A stretch of DNA of 64,000 bases. It comes from Colwellia psychrerythraea 34H (GTDB lineage Bacteria; Pseudomonadota; Gammaproteobacteria; Enterobacterales; Alteromonadaceae). Below, piece by piece: positions 44,674 to 53,006 of the stretch. Under the pieces are notes generated by a model, which saw only the letters and a program-made list of their open reading frames with translations, was not told the origin of the DNA and searched no databases. The translations under genes and the position numbers were made by a program. Location of the stretch: the NCBI RefSeq assembly GCF_000012325.1, contig NC_003910.7, forward strand, positions 5,146,001 to 5,210,000. Direction: 5' to 3'. The first letter of the stretch is position 1, and each line of letters starts with the position of its first letter.

Positions 44674-45141
44674 TCATTCTCCAAGCCAAATATATTTAGC
44701 CTTTTTAACAATTCGATCAAATTCTGCTTGATTAATTTTTCCTGTGATTAAGTCATCTTGAGCAGGCCAAGCAACTTTCATGTACTCATACTCAATGGCA
44801 GCAAGAATGTAACCTAATTTTTGCTCGCTAATAGCACCATTTTTATAGTGCTGCATGGCAATTTTTTTATTCCATGCTTGATCTTTAGGTGGTTTTGGCA
44901 AGGTAAAGTCTTTTTCTAACAGAGACTTGTCAGAAAGAGCATAACCTTGTTCAATAGAGTCTTTAGCACACTGATACAGCATATAATCAATGGTGTCTTG
45001 CATGCCATAAAAGTGCCAATCAACGCCAGCATAGCATTCGCCAATCACCTTACCGTTATCATCCATTATTTCAACTTGACGGCCTGAACAGCTGATAAGA
45101 AATAGTGCTGACAGTGTTATTAGTAAAATTTTAAGAGTCAT
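44674..45141 (-). CDS. predicted lipoprotein
   Basis: A 155-residue protein with a lipoprotein signal (MTLKILLITLSALFLISC, lipobox LISC). The mature region carries EIMDDNGKVIGECYAGVDWHFYG and an alpha-helical C-terminal half. I do not recognise the family. It stands alone on the minus strand. Confidence 0.75.
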   Translation of the reverse strand: MTLKILLITLSALFLISCSGRQVEIMDDNGKVIGECYAGVDWHFYGMQDTIDYMLYQCAKDSIEQGYALSDKSLLEKDFTLPKPPKDQAWNKKIAMQHYKNGAISEQKLGYILAAIEYEYMKVAWPAQDDLITGKINQAEFDRIVKKAKYIWLGE

Positions 45142-45353
45142 CAGCGCCTTTATAAAATATTATCGATTAATCGGTGAGTTGCCATAATATATGGAGTTAT
45201 TGTAATAGTGCTTTATCTAAAATTGCTAACGAAGAGTTTCAGCTATTAATTGTCCTGACAGTGATAAAAATGACATTGTCGCTTTTATTCAATCCCTCAA
45301 CGTATTAAAACCCTACTATATGAATCATACAAGTAGATAGTAGGTAATAAACA

Positions 45354-46175
45354 ATGTTTAAAATTAAAACAATTGAATCGCTAAGCGACTTAACGCAATT
45401 AAAAAAAGCGTATTTTGATAGCTCGATTGTGCCACTCGATGGCATGTGGCATTTTGGTTTCGCTCCTATGGCTAAACACTTTGGCTTTTATGTAAATAAA
45501 AACCTAGTAGGATTCTGTTGCGTTAATGATGACGGATACCTGCTGCAATATTATCTTCAGCCGGAGTTCCAACTGTGTTCTCAGGAATTATTTACATTAA
45601 TTTCGCAGCAAAATAGTTCCGTAATAGGTGAAGTTAAAGGCGCATTTGTTAGCACCGCAGAGCTAAATTATCAGGCTTTATGTTTAGATAACTCAGCGAC
45701 ATTTAAAGTGAATTCTTTGATGTACCAGCACAACACAAAGTTGGCTGATAGAAATCTTGAGATGATTGATATGCAAATAGCTGGTACTGAGCAATTAACA
45801 GCGTTTGTTACCTTTGCAGCAGCCAATATCGGTGCTCCCGAGCAATGGCTAACGCAATACTACGGCAATTTAATTGAGCGCAAAGAACTTTTTGGTTATT
45901 GGCATAAAGGGAAATTATTAGCTGCAGGAGAATGTCGTTTATTCGATCAATATCAAACTGAATACGCTGACTTAGGCATGATTGTCGCACAATCTAACCG
46001 TGGACAAGGTATCGCTAAAAAAGTTTTAACCTTTCTAACTAAACATGCCGCTACCCAAGGATTAACATCTATTTGTTCCACCGAAAGCAATAATGTGGCC
46101 GCTCAAAAAGCCATTGCCCACGCCGGCTTTACCTCGGCTCATCGTATAGTACAGTTTGAGTTCAAGCACGCATAA
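45354..46175 (+). CDS. GNAT-family N-acetyltransferase (two-domain)
   Basis: A 273-residue acetyltransferase. The C-terminal half carries the acetyl-CoA-binding signature LGMIVAQSNRGQGIAKKVLTFLTKHA and STESNNVAAQKAIAHAGF; the N-terminal half (PLDGMWHFGFAPMAKHFGFY) looks like a degenerate second GNAT fold. Substrate unknown. A MITE-like copy follows 21 bases after the stop. Confidence 0.85.
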   Translation: MFKIKTIESLSDLTQLKKAYFDSSIVPLDGMWHFGFAPMAKHFGFYVNKNLVGFCCVNDDGYLLQYYLQPEFQLCSQELFTLISQQNSSVIGEVKGAFVSTAELNYQALCLDNSATFKVNSLMYQHNTKLADRNLEMIDMQIAGTEQLTAFVTFAAANIGAPEQWLTQYYGNLIERKELFGYWHKGKLLAAGECRLFDQYQTEYADLGMIVAQSNRGQGIAKKVLTFLTKHAATQGLTSICSTESNNVAAQKAIAHAGFTSAHRIVQFEFKHA

Positions 46176-46195
46176 AAATAACTATATTTATAATA

Positions 46196-46459
46196 TATAC
46201 CCGTTACCATCCAAAGTGCAGGATTTCAGTGGGAATTAAAATGACTTTAGGCAGGGCAAATAATTTAAACATAGTCATTCTATGGTTTGATTATTTAACG
46301 CCGTATAAAGTCAATTTAACACCATCGAAGAAGCGCTTGAGCAACATCACTTAATCGTTGCTGTGATTCACAATGGAATAACCATTATTTCATCACAGCG
46401 CCTTGCATAGAAATTGCCCAAGCACTCTGAAACCTGTATCTTGATTGGTGACGGGTATA
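46196..46459. mobile_element. MITE-like element, copy 4 (264 bp)
   Basis: TATACCC and GGGTATA ends; left TATACCCGTTACCATCCAAA, right (reverse complement) TATACCCGTCACCAATCAAG. It is the mirror orientation of copy 2 at 29720-29982 and matches it along most of its length. Non-coding. Confidence 0.8.
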
Positions 46460-46509
46460 GTTAGCATAAAGTGGTTGCGTTATATTGATCAAAAAAACTA
46501 TCAAGGTGT

Positions 46510-47406
46510 GTGATGATACATTGGTTGAAAGTCCCTAATAATCCAGAACTTGCTAAATATATAGCCTGTTATTGGTTTCTTGAAAAATTGCCTAATGCTG
46601 AAGGTCATAATGATTATCCGAAGCTTAACCCTGACCCAGCATCACATTTAATTTTGGCGCTGCCACAGCAAAACTTTCGATACAAGAGTGATAATGGTGT
46701 TACTCAAATGGATGGTTGTCACTGGTTACACCCTCATGGGAAAACCTATGAATTAGATCATGCTAAGGCTGTTGCCTGTATTGGCATTAAATTCCATGTC
46801 GGCGCACTATATTCATTACCCACTTTTATGGACTTGCAAGAACAGACACCGCAAGCAGTGGTCGATACTGTTGAAGCGATTTCTTTTGAGAACATTAATT
46901 TTGCACAGAGCAATTTTGATGACCATAAGTTAAGCGATAATAATCAACTAAATGAACATGATTTAGTTATTCTGGCACGAAATTCCCCTGATGACTGCGC
47001 TGAAATGCTGGACAAGCTATGCCTGCCTTGGCTTTTAAAAAACCACGAGGATAATCATAGTGAACTGACAAGGAAGGTACTACCACTGTTGGCTAAAGCT
47101 GCAATTAATTCATTAGGAGATACCCTCTTTTGTTCACAACGCACCTTAGAGCGTAGTTTTTTAAAAGTTTCAGGGGTAACGCTTAAGCAATGCCAATCAA
47201 TGAATAGGCTAGAAGCTATTTTGGAATTTCTCTATCAACGTGAACAAAGTGATATTGACTGGGTAGATATTGCTTATCAGTTTGGTTTTAGTGATCAACC
47301 TCACCTAATTCGATATTTAAAAAAACAACTCGGATTAACGCCCCAAGACTATGCCCTACAACGGGGTTTTACCATTGATGTTTATGGTGGCGTTGATTCA
47401 CTGTAG
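46510..47406 (+). CDS. AraC-family transcriptional regulator
   Basis: A 298-residue regulator. The N-terminal sensor part (WLKVPNNPELAKYIACYWFLE; DPASHLILALPQQNFRY) resembles the DUF6597 domain found before AraC HTHs; the C-terminal region has the two HTHs (SLGDTLFCSQRTLERSFLKV; VDIAYQFGFSDQPHLIRYLKKQLGLTPQDY). Target and ligand unknown. The repeat element immediately upstream may affect its promoter. Confidence 0.87.
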   Translation: MMIHWLKVPNNPELAKYIACYWFLEKLPNAEGHNDYPKLNPDPASHLILALPQQNFRYKSDNGVTQMDGCHWLHPHGKTYELDHAKAVACIGIKFHVGALYSLPTFMDLQEQTPQAVVDTVEAISFENINFAQSNFDDHKLSDNNQLNEHDLVILARNSPDDCAEMLDKLCLPWLLKNHEDNHSELTRKVLPLLAKAAINSLGDTLFCSQRTLERSFLKVSGVTLKQCQSMNRLEAILEFLYQREQSDIDWVDIAYQFGFSDQPHLIRYLKKQLGLTPQDYALQRGFTIDVYGGVDSL

Positions 47407-47455
47407 CGCTATTATTTTATACCATCATTTGTCCTGTTCAAACGTTCAGCTCAGA

Positions 47456-47710
47456 TCACCATGTGATCGAAAAGTTATGTTGAGCAATAGTATTTCCTAG
47501 TGCCTCCAGTGTTTTCACTTCACTTAACAGCAGTTGCTCGGTTTTAATATCATCACTAATTTGTAGATATTCTTGCTTTTCCACAAGTTTAATATCTGTT
47601 GCTATGCCATGGTAAATTTTATTGTCTTTGCTCGTCACCTTGATTAGGCTTCGACGCATACAGACAATTTCAAAATAGTCATGAGCATCACAACTTATAT
47701 TGTTTGCCAT
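47456..47710 (-). CDS. Rof-like Rho-binding antiterminator
   Basis: An 84-residue protein matching the Rof/YaeO family: ISCDAHDYFEIVCMRRSLIKV at the N terminus, then a small Sm-like beta-barrel (YHGIATDIKLVEKQEYLQI; LLLSEVKTLEAL). E. coli Rof binds Rho and reduces termination. Single gene on the minus strand. Cys6 and Cys17 are a notable extra. Confidence 0.72.
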   Translation of the reverse strand: MANNISCDAHDYFEIVCMRRSLIKVTSKDNKIYHGIATDIKLVEKQEYLQISDDIKTEQLLLSEVKTLEALGNTIAQHNFSITW

Positions 47711-47757
47711 TGAATACTATCTCCTTTACTTAAGACTTAACTAGCTGTTAGATAAAT

Positions 47758-47858
47758 TATACCAATCAGATTAATTAATGGCGCAATTTATTATAAGGAC
47801 AAATAGTCAAGAACACTGCACTTGGTTGTGCAATAGCTGGTTAGTCGGATTGGTATTA
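47758..47858. mobile_element. second-family short inverted-repeat element (~101 bp)
   Basis: Left TATACCAATCAGATTAATTA, right (reverse complement) TAATACCAATCCGACTAACC. Imperfect inverted ends around about 60 bp; no ORF. Its right end provides the stop codon region of the DUF2024 gene (stop at 47856). Confidence 0.55.
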
Positions 47859-48107
47859 TAAGCGAATAATACTATGCCCCTGATTAGCGATATTATCTTG
47901 CACCTCAAGGTCAGCAAGTTCACTATGGCAAAAATTGCAACGGCTTTGCTTAATATTATCTATTTTCACGCCTAAACTTGCGAGATACTGTTTGGCATAT
48001 TGCTCTACTTCCTTAATATTTTCATTATTCACCAAAACATCAAAATGGATATATTGACCAGAATCCGTCATTACATGGGTATCAAAAACATGTATTTGCA
48101 TACTCAC
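47856..48107 (-). CDS. DUF2024-family small protein
   Basis: An 83-residue protein, IHVFDTHVMTDSGQYIHFDVLV at the N terminus and CNFCHSE near the C terminus, as in DUF2024. Function unknown; the CxxCH-like patch might bind metal but lacks an export signal, so it is not a cytochrome. It starts 13 bases after the stop of the upstream exported protein and is likely in the same operon. Confidence 0.75.
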   Translation of the reverse strand: MSMQIHVFDTHVMTDSGQYIHFDVLVNNENIKEVEQYAKQYLASLGVKIDNIKQSRCNFCHSELADLEVQDNIANQGHSIIRL

Positions 48108-48120
48108 TACTCCTACAAAG

Positions 48121-48867
48121 TTATTGGCTTTTGCCCGGTAAGCTTAAATCACCAGATGCGACATCAAATACATCACTAACACACAACAAAGGCGCATGTA
48201 CTTGCTGATTTATTTTTAAACCTGCGGTGACACCATCAAAAGAAAAGCTTTCTGGAAAACCTAGTGAAGATAGAGGTACTCGCACTAAGACTTCAGATTT
48301 CGCTAAGCTAAAATCAAATCCAGGACTGTCAATAAAGATAGGTAAATTTGGCCAAGTCAGTGGTAATTTAGGTGAGCTACCTTGAGCAATGTCTTTAACT
48401 TTTAAAGCGCCTTCACCACAGGCATTATCTGGCACAAGAACTACCCAGTGGCTATGCCATTTATCTCCGTCATTGGTTTTATTGCCATCACCATCTTCAT
48501 CATATAAAGGAGTGTCATCGAAGTCAGGATGTACAGTTAACGCTAAAGAGAGAATGCCTTGATCCGCTTCAAAGCCTACAGCAGAGCTATTAAGTGACGT
48601 TGGCCATACATAACTATAGACCTCGGCGCCGGCTAACTGACCCTTTTTTTCGGGCTGTTTATTACCAACTTTACCGGTTACCGCTTGTTGGAATATTAAA
48701 TGACTGCCTTGGGTAATTACCTTGGCATGAACAATGTCAAACTCAGTAGCAATGGCCGAAGATATCGGTGCTTGAATATGACCGCTGTGCTTATTGTGAG
48801 CATAGGTAGTTGTTGTCAACAGCACGGTGCTCAAGGTTGCTGCGATAAATAGCTGTGAAGTTTTCAT
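48121..48867 (-). CDS. exported hypothetical protein with Asp-rich loop
   Basis: A 248-residue protein with a signal peptide (MKTSQLFIAATLSTVLLTTTTYA) and a His-rich mature start (HNKHSGHIQ). A loop DEDGDGNKTNDGDKWHSHW resembles a calcium-binding DxDxDG type motif with nearby His residues. I do not recognise the family. It is divergent from a MarR gene (153 bp gap) and followed by the DUF2024 gene, so this pair may be the MarR target. Confidence 0.65.
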   Translation of the reverse strand: MKTSQLFIAATLSTVLLTTTTYAHNKHSGHIQAPISSAIATEFDIVHAKVITQGSHLIFQQAVTGKVGNKQPEKKGQLAGAEVYSYVWPTSLNSSAVGFEADQGILSLALTVHPDFDDTPLYDEDGDGNKTNDGDKWHSHWVVLVPDNACGEGALKVKDIAQGSSPKLPLTWPNLPIFIDSPGFDFSLAKSEVLVRVPLSSLGFPESFSFDGVTAGLKINQQVHAPLLCVSDVFDVASGDLSLPGKSQ

Positions 48868-49020
48868 GATTAATCCTTTGAGTTAATTAAACGATAGTAA
48901 TAAGTGCTTAATGCTTAACTTGGCTTATCTCCATCAAAATAGTTTCGATTCGATACCAATATATTTAAGCATAATAAAACTCTACTTGTCAAATATGTTT
49001 TGACTCGATACTATTAGAGA

Positions 49021-49575
49021 ATGAATGATGAACTATTTAATTTAATCGAGCGTTTAGCCAATTTATTACGGCAAGAAACGCGACTTGAAGGGCAAAGCTT
49101 AGGGTTACAACCTATACAGCAAGAGGCTTTGTATTACCTATCGACTTGTAACCGTTACTCAGATACCACCTTAGCGGTCACTGAGTTTTTAGGGTTAACC
49201 AAAGGCACGGTATCACAATCGTTAAAAATTCTGGAAAGCAAAAGCTTAATTGCTAAAGTAAAAGACAAAAAAGATAAACGCATTACCCATTTAAAAGTAA
49301 CTGAAACCGGTCGCGAGTTTTTAATGAAAACTTGCCCTCCACAAAAGTTTACTGATGCTATTGCCGGTTTGTCTGTTGATGAGGAGTTTGAAACCAAAAC
49401 ATTACTTAAAAAAGTATTAAGTAACTATCAACTCGCTACTGGTCGAACTGCCTTTGGGGTCTGCAAGCATTGTAAATTTAATCGCAAGACCAGTGACGGC
49501 ATTTTATGTGATTTAACCAAAGAAGCTTTAAGCAGCGATGACATCATGCTTATCTGCAGAGAATATGTCGTTTAA
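49021..49575 (+). CDS. MarR-family regulator with C-terminal Cys cluster
   Basis: A 184-residue regulator; winged HTH in TTLAVTEFLGLTKGTVSQSLKILESKSLI, wing KDKKDKRITHLKVTETG. The C-terminal tail is longer than usual and carries VCKHCKF, ILCDLT and LICRE: four Cys residues in a CxxC...C...C pattern suited to metal or redox sensing. No upstream AGGAGG; ATG 49021 begins right after AGAGA. It is divergent from the exported hypothetical gene, and its stop overlaps the convergent MOSC gene by four bases. Confidence 0.82.
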   Translation: MNDELFNLIERLANLLRQETRLEGQSLGLQPIQQEALYYLSTCNRYSDTTLAVTEFLGLTKGTVSQSLKILESKSLIAKVKDKKDKRITHLKVTETGREFLMKTCPPQKFTDAIAGLSVDEEFETKTLLKKVLSNYQLATGRTAFGVCKHCKFNRKTSDGILCDLTKEALSSDDIMLICREYVV

Positions 49576-50255
49576 GCATGGTCTAACAGTCTAAAATTCC
49601 AGTTTTCTACTTCATTGTTTGCTAAGCGTTGCACAATTTTTTCCATCCAACTATCAGATAAGGTGCTTTGTTTTTTTAATGCCAACAGCTTTTGATTATT
49701 GAGTGGGTCACCAAAAAATGTCTCACACACCTCAGTAATTGTCATTGCATTATCAATTCGGGCGATTAATTCCAACGGTTCATCGACACTGACCATGCCC
49801 GGCTGAATAACGCGATATAACCAGCCACTGCGACTAACATCCTGCATATCGACCGATAAGTTATCGATGCCCCAACGTTTATTTAGCTTAAAACAAGGAG
49901 AACGAGGCTGACTGACTTCGATAATCGCTTCTCCCCATTGATAACGGTCGCCTAAATATACAGTCTGTTCTGTCATACCTGTTGAACTAATATTTTCGCC
50001 CATGCCCGCGGCTTGCCAAGTATTATCTGTATTATATTTCTCTTGCCAATAGGCATAATGCTCAGCTGGATATTGATGTAACGCACGCTCAAGCCCACCA
50101 TGATGAAGTTTATCAGCACACTCATCACCTGCTAATCCATCGAATGATAAATACAGGCTAGTGTTTACCGGCTGCTTGTCTATCGCGGTTTCAATACCGT
50201 AACGCTCCGCCACTTTTCCGCAATAAATATTCGTTAGATAGTGTTTATTTTTCAT
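49572..50255 (-). CDS. MOSC-domain protein (YiiM-like)
   Basis: A 227-residue MOSC protein: FDGLAGDECADKLHHGGLERALHQYPAEHYAYW, GMGENISSTGMTEQTVYLGDRYQWG, EVSQPRSPCFKLNKRWG (the conserved Cys) and a C-terminal YiiM-type 3-alpha segment. YiiM reduces N-hydroxylated bases with a molybdenum cofactor. Its 3' end overlaps the convergent MarR stop. Confidence 0.88.
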   Translation of the reverse strand: MKNKHYLTNIYCGKVAERYGIETAIDKQPVNTSLYLSFDGLAGDECADKLHHGGLERALHQYPAEHYAYWQEKYNTDNTWQAAGMGENISSTGMTEQTVYLGDRYQWGEAIIEVSQPRSPCFKLNKRWGIDNLSVDMQDVSRSGWLYRVIQPGMVSVDEPLELIARIDNAMTITEVCETFFGDPLNNQKLLALKKQSTLSDSWMEKIVQRLANNEVENWNFRLLDHA

Positions 50256-50274
50256 GCGCTAACCTTTGGTTAAA

Positions 50275-51105
50275 TTATGCTTTTCGTGGCAATTTTTGTA
50301 CTGCTGAATAATAGAAAAATAAACACGCCAAAAACCATAAATCTTTAATAAGAAAATGCCCCGTCGTTGATAATAAGGTCTCACTTGATAATGAACCAGA
50401 AAAACTTATTAAAAAGGTCTGAGTTACCACAAAAACCATACCAGACATCAAAATTGCTGGCACAGTCAATTTCGGCGAATATATCGCTAAGATTAACATA
50501 ACCACTGCAATTAAATCATACACGCCAATGATATTTGACGTTGTTTGTATGCTGAAAATATTATACAACCAGCCCATAAAAGGAGAGCTTTTTACTAACC
50601 CTTCTATACCTTGTGCTTCGAGTAAAGTGAACTTCATACCACCAATCCACAGTAAAACGAGTAACACCGGCAAGATGCTAATCCAGGCTGTGATCAGAGG
50701 AGAAAACGTGCGTTTTACTAGCAACATTCCTATTGATAATAAGGCGAAATACTTAATAACCCCTTGGCCAGAGCCAATAACAGGAAATCCGCCCATAGAA
50801 GCTATCCACATAGAATCACTTAACAAAGAACCTAAAGGCACTATGCTTATTGCGATCAGTAAATATCCTAATATAGATCGAAAGTTAGGTTGTTTTATAG
50901 ATAAGAACGCCAATACCGCACTCGAAATAAAAGCGAAAGCGGCAATCGAATTAAATACTTGGGCGGGTAATATATCGGAAATGAGATAAAAATCTGTCGT
51001 TAAGGTTATATGCTTATGGGAACCCAACAGTAATATACTTAGCCCTAACAGTGCAGTAGAAATACCAATTAAGAGTAAAGTAGCGTTAAGGTGTAGCGTC
51101 TTCAT
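50275..51105 (-). CDS. DUF417/RclC (YkgB)-family membrane protein
   Basis: A 276-residue protein with about seven membrane segments. GGMKFTLLEAQGIEGLVKSSPFMGWLY is the DUF417 signature; RclC of E. coli, in the same family, helps survival of reactive chlorine. The first ~130 residues add further helices. It precedes MOSC in the same direction with a 20-base gap, so they may be one transcript. Confidence 0.75.
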   Translation of the reverse strand: MKTLHLNATLLLIGISTALLGLSILLLGSHKHITLTTDFYLISDILPAQVFNSIAAFAFISSAVLAFLSIKQPNFRSILGYLLIAISIVPLGSLLSDSMWIASMGGFPVIGSGQGVIKYFALLSIGMLLVKRTFSPLITAWISILPVLLVLLWIGGMKFTLLEAQGIEGLVKSSPFMGWLYNIFSIQTTSNIIGVYDLIAVVMLILAIYSPKLTVPAILMSGMVFVVTQTFLISFSGSLSSETLLSTTGHFLIKDLWFLACLFFYYSAVQKLPRKA

Positions 51106-51161
51106 ATAGATCCTGAGCGTATTAAAATAATAAGTGCCAATAAGACCTGATTAACTGATTT

Positions 51162-51884
51162 TTATTTCGTTTCATATGAAAGGATTAATTCATCCATAAA
51201 TCCAAACAATAAAGCATTCATAGCCAAGCTGCTGCTGGACCTAATAATCTCAGGTTTTTGTATATAGTTATGGTGACCGATTCTTTCAAATTCATCGTGA
51301 GAGACCGTAATTAAATCCGCCAGCGATGCAGCGGTGAATTCTAAGTGGCATTGAAAACCATAAACTAACGGTGAATACTCAACGATCTGTCTCGGACAGC
51401 CGGCACTTGTTGCCAACACTTTACTCGTTGGCGTTAAACCCGGCATGTCGTTATGCCAATGACCTACAATTTCAGTCGCATTAAAATGTGATAAATGTGG
51501 ATGCTGTCTACCCGACTCAGTTAACGCTATAGGGAAGTAACCTATTTCTTTGTTGGGGCTTTGTTCGAATTTAGCCCCTAATGACTCACCAATGAGCTGA
51601 GCGCCCAAACAAATACCTAACACTGCTTTATCACTTTCAATACAGCTATGGATAAAAGATACCTCTTCACTTGCGTTAAAATAAGGAGATTCTTCTACTG
51701 TCGTTGCAGGGCATTGTGGTCCACCTAAAACTATTAACAAGTCAATAGCATTACTCTCTTCAGGTAATGCTTCTCCCAGATAAACTTTACTACTAGTGAC
51801 GCTATAATTTCGCTCTTCTGCCCAGCTTAAAAGTGCCCCTGGTCCTTCATATGCTTCATGGATAATAAAGTGTACTTTCATCAT
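51162..51884 (-). CDS. class I glutamine amidotransferase-like protein
   Basis: A 240-residue stand-alone GATase1 domain: LIVLGGPQCPA, the nucleophile in VLGICLGAQLIGE (C92), and the His/Glu of YGFQCHLEFT. Such proteins are often annotated as GMP-synthase-like or gamma-glutamyl hydrolase-like. Substrate unknown. Divergent from the AraC gene at 51982. Confidence 0.88.
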   Translation of the reverse strand: MMKVHFIIHEAYEGPGALLSWAEERNYSVTSSKVYLGEALPEESNAIDLLIVLGGPQCPATTVEESPYFNASEEVSFIHSCIESDKAVLGICLGAQLIGESLGAKFEQSPNKEIGYFPIALTESGRQHPHLSHFNATEIVGHWHNDMPGLTPTSKVLATSAGCPRQIVEYSPLVYGFQCHLEFTAASLADLITVSHDEFERIGHHNYIQKPEIIRSSSSLAMNALLFGFMDELILSYETK

Positions 51885-51981
51885 TTGATCTCTCTAATAA
51901 CGCTTGAATTAATATTGCTAACTGACGTCTTATGCTAGCATTGCTTCTACAATCTCAATATCTACATTAAGACAGTAAACA

Positions 51982-52800
51982 ATGACAATCCGCCAAACAA
52001 AAGAAGCTAATCTGTTAATTAGTGAACGCGCTGATTTTCAAGTAACGGCAAAAATAGAACAAATGGCGAAAGGTTACATTGATAGATGGCACCAACACCC
52101 ATGGCACCAAATTGCATTTCCCTTTGAAGGCATATTGCAAACCAAAGTTGCAGACAGTCAGTTTGTCATTCCTCATAGTGGTATGTTGTTTATTCCTGCC
52201 AATACACCCCATGAATCCTTTGTCGTGACGGATACAAAATTTATCGGGATTTATCTCAACCCTCAATTTCAGAATCATTTCCCACTAACAGCTAAGGCAA
52301 TTTCTGTAACGCCGTTTCTAAGAGAATTAGTCCTGCATATCAATCATGGTGTTAGTAACTCGATCGTTTCTGAGGAAGAACTATCCAAACTAGTGGCAGT
52401 ACTGATTGATCAAATCTCGAGTGGAGAGTCATACCAAATGAAACTGTTACTGCCGAGTGATCGACGGTTGATGATTATTTTCAAAGCATTGATGACAGAT
52501 CCACAACTCAACACAAAGTTATCGGACTGGGCCAAGCAGGTGGGCGCATCAGAAAGAACGCTCTCAAGATTATTCACCAAAGAATTAGGTATGACATTCC
52601 CCCTTTGGCGCCAGCATCTGAGATTAGTCTCGTCGTTGAATTTACTGGAAACTAACCTTTCTGTGCAAGAAATTGCATTTAAAGTTGGCTATAACGCTGA
52701 CTCATCATTTATTTATGCATTTAAAAAATTATTCCAACAAACACCGCAACAATATCGTCATAGTGGCTTTAAGCTTAGTTCTAGAATAAACGATAAATAG
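51982..52800 (+). CDS. AraC-family regulator with cupin sensor
   Basis: A 272-residue regulator; the N-terminal cupin (GYIDRWHQHPWHQIAFPFEG, GMLFIPANTPHES) and C-terminal double HTH (DWAKQVGASERTLSRLFTKE; AFKVGYNADSSFIYAFKKLF) are clear. It is divergent from the amidotransferase gene by about 100 bp and probably controls it. Ligand unknown. Confidence 0.9.
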   Translation: MTIRQTKEANLLISERADFQVTAKIEQMAKGYIDRWHQHPWHQIAFPFEGILQTKVADSQFVIPHSGMLFIPANTPHESFVVTDTKFIGIYLNPQFQNHFPLTAKAISVTPFLRELVLHINHGVSNSIVSEEELSKLVAVLIDQISSGESYQMKLLLPSDRRLMIIFKALMTDPQLNTKLSDWAKQVGASERTLSRLFTKELGMTFPLWRQHLRLVSSLNLLETNLSVQEIAFKVGYNADSSFIYAFKKLFQQTPQQYRHSGFKLSSRINDK

Positions 52801-52822
52801 TACTAGCTTGATAGTATTGACT

Positions 52823-52885
52823 TATCCAATCAGACTCACTAAGGGATCTTTTTAAATGGGCAGTTAATTAGTGTAATTGGTATTA
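52823..52885. repeat. short degenerate inverted repeat, second family
   Basis: Left arm ATCCAATCAGACTCACTAA and right arm (reverse complement) ATACCAATTACACTAATTA. About 60 bp, a shortened relative of the elements at 38874 and 47758. Confidence 0.35.
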
Positions 52886-52948
52886 TTCTGCCATTAAAGC
52901 ATCCCATCAACCCTCAATGGATTGATCAAGCCTGAGCAATAAGTTTGC

Positions 52949-52974
52949 AAAAAAAAGCATCGAATATTCGATGC
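52949..52974 (-). terminator. terminator after the porin gene
   Basis: Perfect self-complementary GCATCGAATATTCGATGC (52957-52974); on the minus strand it is followed by eight Ts. It serves the porin gene transcribed leftward. Confidence 0.85.
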
Positions 52975-53006
52975 CTGTCTATATGGATATTAGAGTATTA
53001 CCAATG

